From the NCBI GenBank assembly GCA_032173965.1, contig CM063312.1, positions 62,001 to 126,000 of the forward strand: a DNA stretch of 64,000 nucleotides. The letters are read 5' to 3'. The position numbers were made by a program, and so were the translations under genes. How positions within the stretch are numbered: position 1 is the first letter of the stretch; the number at the start of each line of letters is the position of its first letter. Source of the DNA: Sitta carolinensis (lineage: Eukaryota; Chordata; Aves; Passeriformes; Sittidae). The notes beneath the pieces were generated by a model that did not search any database, was not told the origin of the DNA, and was given only the letters and a program-made list of their open reading frames with translations. Of this stretch, positions 58,200 through 64,000 are shown piece by piece.

Positions 58200-59700
58200 T
58201 AGCCCATGGAGTCCTTGCTCAAGAATCAGGGGGGCCCAAAAAGCCAGTCGGACCTGTCAAAATTACTGGACCCTGTTAGTAGAGGGTGGCCTACTTGTAT
58301 TCAGGCCACTACCTTACTAGTAGAGGAAAGAGAGAATATTAACTTTCAGAGGAAGATTAAAAGTGCATGCCCCATGTGCAGCGAGAAATATTTTAAACCG
58401 AAAAGCTGAGAAGTGGCTCACTGACTCTCAAGTGTTAAAACATGAAGCAATTCTAATAGATAAAAACGATCTAGAATTAGTTACAGTTAAACACCTCGAC
58501 CCTGCTCAGCTTTTATATTGAGAATCAGTACAAAAGCTAATGCGTAATTGCTTAGAAGTTATAAACTACCAGACCAAAATGAGAGAAGATTTGATGGGCC
58601 AACCCCTGCAGTGGGGGAAACAATTATACATTGATGGATCCTCAAGAGTAATTCAGGGGCAGTGAATGTCAGGATGTGCTATTGTAGATGAAAGCTTGGA
58701 GACCATAGAAAAGAGAAAGTCACCCCCCTGTTGGTCAGCTGAAGCATGTGAATTGTTTCAAAGGCTTTGAAACGAGCCTTTGAGATATTGACACAAGAGA
58801 GGGTGGTGAATATGTTTAGAATAATATAGGAAGAAAGAGAACTATCAAACTCAAAAGGAAAAGATTAATTCATGAGAGACTCATCTCAGCTGTTTTAGAA
58901 GCTTTACAGATGTCAAGGGAAATTGCTATTGTGGGTATTTGGGGGCATCAGAAGGGGACCTCCTTAGAAATACGAAGAAATAACTTGGCAGATTTAGAAG
59001 CTAAGAATGCAGCTGAGTCCAAGGAGAAAGTGATGATGATACTGACTCCTACTGGAGAAATTCGGATATATCAGTATTCAGTAAAAATGAAGAAAAGGAT
59101 TTCCTTAGAATAGGAGCAAAAAGGAGCAATGATGGGAATGCATGTTATCTAATGGGAGGCAGCAATTAAACAAACCATTGGCAAGGAAACTATTAGAAAG
59201 CATAAATGGTAAAACTCACTAGGGTACACAAGCACTTTCTGATCTGTTCCTGAGAAACTGGGTTTGCATAGGAATTTATGGAACAGCCAAACAAATTACT
59301 GGAAAATGTGCAATTTGCCAGAAAGTGAACAAAAAGGTGATGAGGAAAGTTCTCCAAGGAGGGTGAGAATTAGCCTTATCACCTTTTCAATGCACCCAAG
59401 TAGATTTCACTGAACTCCCCAGGTGCACCGGTGGAAATTGTTATTAGCAATAATAGATCATTTAACCCACTGGGTAGAGGCGGTGCAGTCAAAGCTGCTG
59501 CTAACATGGTATGCAAAACTCTTTTAGATCAAATCATTCCCTGATATGGAGTAGTAAATCACATCGACTCAGATTGAGGGACACATTTCACCTCAAAACT
59601 ACTACAGCAAATAGTCCAAGCTGTTGCAGTCCAAAATGCAAAGAAAATTTCTCTGCATGTTTTAAAGGATCTGAACACCCTGAAAACCACTATTTTTAAC
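58200..59700 (+). pseudogene. Gammaretrovirus-like pol remnant (RNase H and integrase)
   Basis: Multiple broken frames. LYIDGSSR near 58626-58649 is an RNase H start; a GHQKGTS-like segment near 58945 and NLADLEAK near 58982 follow, typical of the RNase H end. Integrase pieces: CAICQKVN in the finger region near 59308-59332 and, near 59450-59590, IIDHLTHWVEAV and a GTHFTSKLLQQI-like segment after a stop. Many stops and shifts. Gag, protease and reverse transcriptase are missing, so the copy is internally deleted. It is related to the gammaretroviral group, like the element at the window start. Confidence 0.7.
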
Positions 59701-60154
59701 CTTTGTCTATGGAAAGGGCTTCCTAGGCTTTGGGATGAAACAGAATTCTCAAGAATGTAAATTAGATAGTAGCATAGTATGTCGTTTATCACAGGGTGAG
59801 AAATTTAGATTATTGAGTTTGTTAGTATGGTAAGTAGATGAAGACAAGATGGAGGATCCTTGTTGATTTTAGGTTTCCTTCTCCTTCTTCATCTCATCCA
59901 TGTTCTGCAGTGTTTGGGACACTGGACCATTGGCTGAAATCTGCTGCAGTCTAGAGCCAAGTGAATAGAAGTTTAGTTAGGTATTGGTAAGAATATAGAA
60001 ATAACGTACATTCTTAGTGATAATTGGCTAAATTATATTTAAAAGAACCTTGATCCCATGTGTTTGAGGGCTTTTGGTGTCTGTTCTCCTGCACACTTGG
60101 CTGGTGTAAAGCTTAGTGTGCTGAAAATGCTGGTAAAAGAATAATAAACAACCT

Positions 60155-60449
60155 GTGTTGGGGCTGGCGGGAGACAAGCAGCACTCAATATGAATGATCA
60201 GCAGGTCTCGACTTTATTCTGTTAGTCACATCTTTTATACACTCAGTAATGAAGCTCATACATAGTGCAAAAGAAAGCTCATTATTGGTTACTCTTATCA
60301 ATACCATCTCCTCCTAAGTTTTCATTCTTGTGGTTAGAGTAAGCATTCCGTTCATTCTTTATCCGTCACAATATCCTGTTGTTTTTGTAACAATCACTCA
60401 CAAGGGCACGGTGCCCTTGTCAGCCTCAGGATTAAGCTAACTGAGTCCT
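60155..60449 (-). mobile_element. LTR fragment, minus orientation
   Basis: On the minus strand: TATAAAAG (about 60239-60232), then AATAAA (60218-60213) and a GC-rich end CCGCCAGCCCCAACA at about 60155. This looks like the U3-R-U5 end of an LTR with a very short R. The upstream (higher-coordinate) limit is uncertain. Confidence 0.5.
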
Positions 60450-61713
60450 TGTGGTGGTTTGAAAAGGAAATTAGTTTTTTTTTGGAATTCAGTGGTCAAA
60501 CCAATGAGTGCTCAGGTTTGAATATTGGCACTTAGTGTGGCCACTGAGGACAAGGATCCACCTCTGAGAACACAGGGGGTTAAAAGCAGAGGGCTCCCAG
60601 GAAAACTCTCTCTTGTTTCTGGTCCCTGAGGACGGGCGGATCTCCCCTGCCCAGCTGGGCGGGGAGGGGAAGCCATGCGGCCTGGGCGAGGTAGGCTGGA
60701 GCCTTGGGCACAGAGGGGGAGAAGAAGATCCTGCAGGATGGAAGGGTGGAGAGAATACAAGAACCTGGAGAGGTATCAGGCAGCCTCCTTCCCCCCTCCG
60801 GAGAGAGAGAGAGAGAGAGAGAGGACTGTGTCTGTGCCACCTTGAAATTTGGTATCGGCAGCTGGGCAGCACGGCCCAAGGAGTGAAGAGGAGGAGGCGC
60901 GAGAGGTGCCGGCAACTTGCTGTGGGAGTTCTGGGCAGGCACAGTCCAAGGTTTGAACCCTTTGTGTAGATGACGGAAACTTTATAAATGCTAATCCTCC
61001 GGAATTTAAAGAAGAAAGATAAAGAACTGAGCAAAGGTAATGGAAGTTCTTGCAAGTAGAAGATTGTCAGAGAATGCTGAAAAGAATCCTAGGTGGGAGG
61101 AGATGATGGAGTGGCCTTTGGCTGGACTGTTCTTGTATAGCCATGGACGGACTCATTTCTTTTCTGTGATGCAGAGACTGCATCTGGGGAGAGGCATTGG
61201 CTTGGAGCCAGGAGTGGATGGTGGAAAGAGGTGTGGACAGAGATGAGAGGAAGATCTCTGTTCTCAAGGCCCCTCGGCCCCAGGGGGTGAAATTGGGGGG
61301 ACTGGTGTCCCAGAATTTGAGAAGCTGTCGTTTTTTGGAACTGACCAAAAACATCTTTAAAAAGAGAAACCCTAGAAGCAGCTCTGGTCCATGCACAGTG
61401 GTGAGAGCACTAGACACTGAAGAAGAGGCCACGAGAAGGTGCAAGAAGGACTCTATCTCTCCTTAATGAACTAAGTGCTAATTATCAGAAGGGTAATAGA
61501 CTAAAAATTAATTATCTAAGTAACTTGACTAGAATTTTTTAGTTGTGTTGTGCTGTGTTGAGAACTTGGGTGGGGGGGGAGGAGAAGTGTTTTTTAAAGT
61601 TTTCATCCTCTTCTCTGTGTGTCTTCTTTACATATTATAAGTAAATAAAGTTTTTCTTTCCTTTTGCTTCTAAATTAGAAACTGTTTTGCTCTGTTTTTG
61701 GTCACATCTCACA
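60450..61713 (+). mobile_element. Putative long LTR-like repeat
   Basis: Possible TG...CA unit from TGTGGTGGTTTG (60450) to CACATCTCACA (61713), with AATAAA at about 61645 near the right end. It includes a (GA)n run at 60801-60823. No partner copy or primer site was recognised, so this is tentative. Open frames inside show no gene. Confidence 0.35.
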
Positions 61714-62600
61714 GCAAGTACCAGGGACAGTATATCTTCATGGGGGCACTGGCCTTGTGCCAGCGTCAAACCATGACAGTCCTAAATTTAGCTAGCTCTA
61801 CATCTGCAAGCTGCTGTAAATCAGTATGTCCCTTGCTCTCTAACCACTCTTCCACAAACCTGAAGACTGATAACAAGCAAGAGTCCATTCTGCTTCTTTC
61901 CTAAAAAGAACTCATGCAAAAAAGTCTTCCCTTATCAGGGAGAGACTTGGGAGAAAAAGAACTCTAACAAATGGTGCCTCTGTGTGAGGACGAAAAGAAC
62001 TCTCACAAATGGGGCCCTGTGTGAGGAAGAGAAAAGCTATCACATCTGCTACCCTGTGTGGTTCTGGAGGGAAAAAACTCCCACATCTGGACCTGTGAGA
62101 GGCAGATGAAAAACTCCCACGTCAGGAGCCCTCAAAACAACAAAACTTATCCTCAAAACAACAAAACTTATCACTGGGCAGAAGCTGAAAAATAAAAGAA
62201 TATCTCTGGAGAAGGGACCTGGACCTCCTGAGCATTTTGAGACCACTCGAGAGGAACCCGAATGCCCTGAGCTGCTGGACAGACCACAGACAGGACTCCA
62301 AGAGCCAAGAAATCCAGAACTCCAGGACTGGTGAGCAAGTTCAAAACTAGAACTGAGAGGGTTGCTCTCACAAAATAAAAGCAGATGCAATTAATATCCT
62401 GGAGGAATTATCCAGGGGGGATCCAATGAAAACTTCCACGGGAAGACTTAAAAAATTTATTATCCTGGGTCAAACAGGAATTCCTAACAATTTTTTATTT
62501 TACAATTTTCTCCATTTCCGAATGAAAAAGGCGAGGTGGGGGAGGGAGAATCTTCTCTGCGTTAATCAGAGTCTTTTTTCTATCTCTTCTATCGCGTTTG
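61714..62600. other. Unassigned repeat-like stretch
   Basis: No gene. Local duplications: AAAACTCCCAC-like and AACAAATGG-like units at 61960-62130, and a direct repeat AACAACAAAACTTATC at about 62137 and 62157. May be decayed retroelement interior. Confidence 0.35.
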
Positions 62601-63550
62601 CGGACATGGGCCCCGTCTCTGAAGGCGTGGTCTCAGCACCCTGCCCTCTTCCCATCCCATGCCACCCCCCCGCCACCATCCAAACACCAGAAGTAGTTTC
62701 AAAAGCCCAGCCAACCTCCATCCCCGGTAGGCGCGGTTAAAAAGCGCCCCTTCACTACTTAAAATACATCGAAAGCGGCTTTTCAGTGCACGCAGGTCGG
62801 GGAAGCCCCCACGCACCGGTCTCACCGCGCCCCGGCGCCGGCTTGCTCACCCCGCCCGCTCTGCACCGGCGATCCCGCTCTGCACCGGCGATCCCGGCGA
62901 TGCCGCTCTGCACCGGCGATCCCGCTCTGCACCGGCGATCCCGGCGATGCCGCTCTGCACCGGCGATCCCGCTCTGCACCGGCGATCCCGGCGATGCCGC
63001 TCTGCACCGGCGATCCCGGCGATCCCGCTCTGCATCGGCGATCCCGCTCTGCACGGGCGATCCCGCTCTGCACGGGCGATCCCGCTCTGCACCGGCGATC
63101 CCGGCGATGCCGCTCTGCATCGGCGATCCCGCTCTGCACGGGCGATCCCGCGGTCCCCCCACACGCATCCCCCCGGCTCCGCCGGGCCGAGGGGGCCGTC
63201 ACCCCCGCTCCTGCACTTCTTCCGAGTTTGAAACATCTCGGCACTGAGACCGCGCCGCACGGCCCTTCCCCGCCGCCGGCAGGACGCGGGGCTGCCGCTC
63301 CCCACACGGCCCCGCACTCTCCACGCGTGCCCTCCACGAAGGGCGGCAGGCGTCGGGACACGCGGGCTGCCCCCCGCTCCTTCCACCGCGGCGTGCGGGA
63401 AAGGAATCCCCGCCCCTCCTGCCCCCTCCGCCCCGCCCGAACCCCCTGGCCCCCTCCTGCCCCCTCCACCCCATCACTACGGGCATGGCACGGGCGGATT
63501 CCAGCTCAGTTCCAGCCACGGTGACACAAGACAGCGCTGCCCCCTCCCCA
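62600..63550. promoter_or_regulatory. CpG-rich block (candidate CpG island)
   Basis: Dense CpG and GC in contrast to the A/T-rich flanks. It includes GC boxes such as CCCCGCCC near 63409-63440. It could be the promoter of a gene lying beyond the window or a GC-rich repeat. No start codon or exon could be tied to it. Confidence 0.5.
62858..63155. repeat. 19-bp GC-rich tandem repeat
   Basis: About 14 units of CTCTGCACCGGCGATCCCG, some extended by GCGATGCCG, with CATCGG and CACGGG variants. Each unit has two to four CpGs. Open frames on both strands across it are repeat translations. Confidence 0.92.
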
Positions 63551-64000
63551 CCCCACCTATTCCTAAACCGTGGACAGCAGCAAGCAGCCAACAACTCCTG
63601 CATCAATTCCTCAGTAATCTCCGTCCAGCCCAAGCATGCCTTCCCGCTCCAAACCCCTCATAAGGTTTTCAAAACAACTTATTCCAGCACAGACTGTCAT
63701 TGCTATCCTCTCTGCGAGCTTCAAAAATGAACATTTCTTTTTTTTTTTTTTTTTTTTTTTTTTGTACGACAATCTGCAACACACAATATCCCAGGAAATT
63801 GGGGAGTCTCGGGACAGAGACAACACTTACAGCACAGAACGATCCAGCTGACATTATTGGCAGTCTGCAATCAAAAATCAGAACTCAGCTTCACCAATAT
63901 TCCGGTTCATCATCATTATGCACTGCCAAGGGACTTTCTACAACAGCTGTTTCTCCAACTTAAAAAAATGTACTGAAGACTTACTACCTCAAAATAGTGC
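63551..64000. other. Unassigned 3' end of window with poly-T run
   Basis: Contains 26 consecutive Ts at 63738-63763 followed by GTACGAC. This could be the complement of a poly-A tail of a retrosequence on the minus strand, but the adjoining 63764-64000 was not recognised. No gene seen. Confidence 0.35.

Noticed and set aside
63738..63763. Poly-T run as the tail of a processed gene copy
   Set aside because: The adjoining sequence shows no recognisable coding region or target duplication; left as unexplained low-complexity sequence.
1..64000. tRNA, rRNA or microRNA genes
   Set aside because: No cloverleaf, rRNA-like or conserved hairpin was recognised by eye. The only long hairpin (49308-49546) is repeat-derived.
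1..64000. A wholly new biological system
   Set aside because: Everything that could be read belongs to known families (MHC class I, PHF1, lipoxygenase, retroviruses, minisatellites). The unassigned stretches lack intact, domain-bearing open frames.

Overview
This window is vertebrate, almost certainly avian and probably a songbird. It holds an MHC class I gene with bird-like short introns, intron-bearing single-copy genes, several endogenous retroviruses and LTRs, and very large minisatellite tracts. The layout fits an MHC-linked, GC-rich small chromosome. There is no prokaryotic feature of any kind.

Layout. 1-3.2 kb is the 3' end of a gammaretrovirus-like provirus (integrase tail, broken env, 3' LTR) on +. 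4.4-6.7 kb is a G/T-rich minisatellite. 6.7-13.2 kb is an almost full-length provirus with two LTRs, a lysine-tRNA-type primer site, gag and pro-pol but no env; every reading frame is broken. 13.2-15.55 kb is a C/A-rich minisatellite. 15.57-19.0 kb holds four collinear exons of the Polycomb-like gene PHF1 (Tudor end, PHD1, linker) separated by a G-rich intron repeat. 19.66-34.26 kb is one huge 10-bp minisatellite with a 100-N gap. 36.2-41.7 kb is an MHC class I gene on the minus strand with eight recognisable coding exons and an SXY-type promoter; each of its longer introns is filled by its own minisatellite. 42.9-43.5 kb is a solo LTR. 45.1-46.7 kb is more minisatellite. 46.89-51.67 kb is a 13-exon lipoxygenase gene on +, predicted to be an R-type epidermal lipoxygenase. 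52-62.5 kb is mostly LTRs and decayed retrovirus, including an RNase H-integrase remnant at 58.6-59.7 kb. 62.6-63.5 kb is a CpG-rich block with a 19-bp tandem repeat.

How the genes relate. PHF1 and MHC class I lie close together, and in mammals PHF1 sits at the edge of the extended MHC, so part of this synteny is probably ancient (inference). The lipoxygenase looks intact except for one missing base in exon 11. The class I gene has the right exon sizes and phases but carries two single-base losses and one premature stop.

Main caution. The frame breaks in PHF1, class I and the lipoxygenase are nearly all single-base deletions, many in homopolymers. In class I and the lipoxygenase, total coding length becomes a multiple of three only if the missing bases are allowed for. 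That pattern looks more like long-read consensus error than natural decay. Two TAG codons (PHF1 Tudor exon, class I alpha2 exon) are not explained this way. I found no convincing new biological system; the most unusual things are the minisatellite architecture, a 108-bp hairpin in a lipoxygenase intron, and the MHC-linked R-lipoxygenase.
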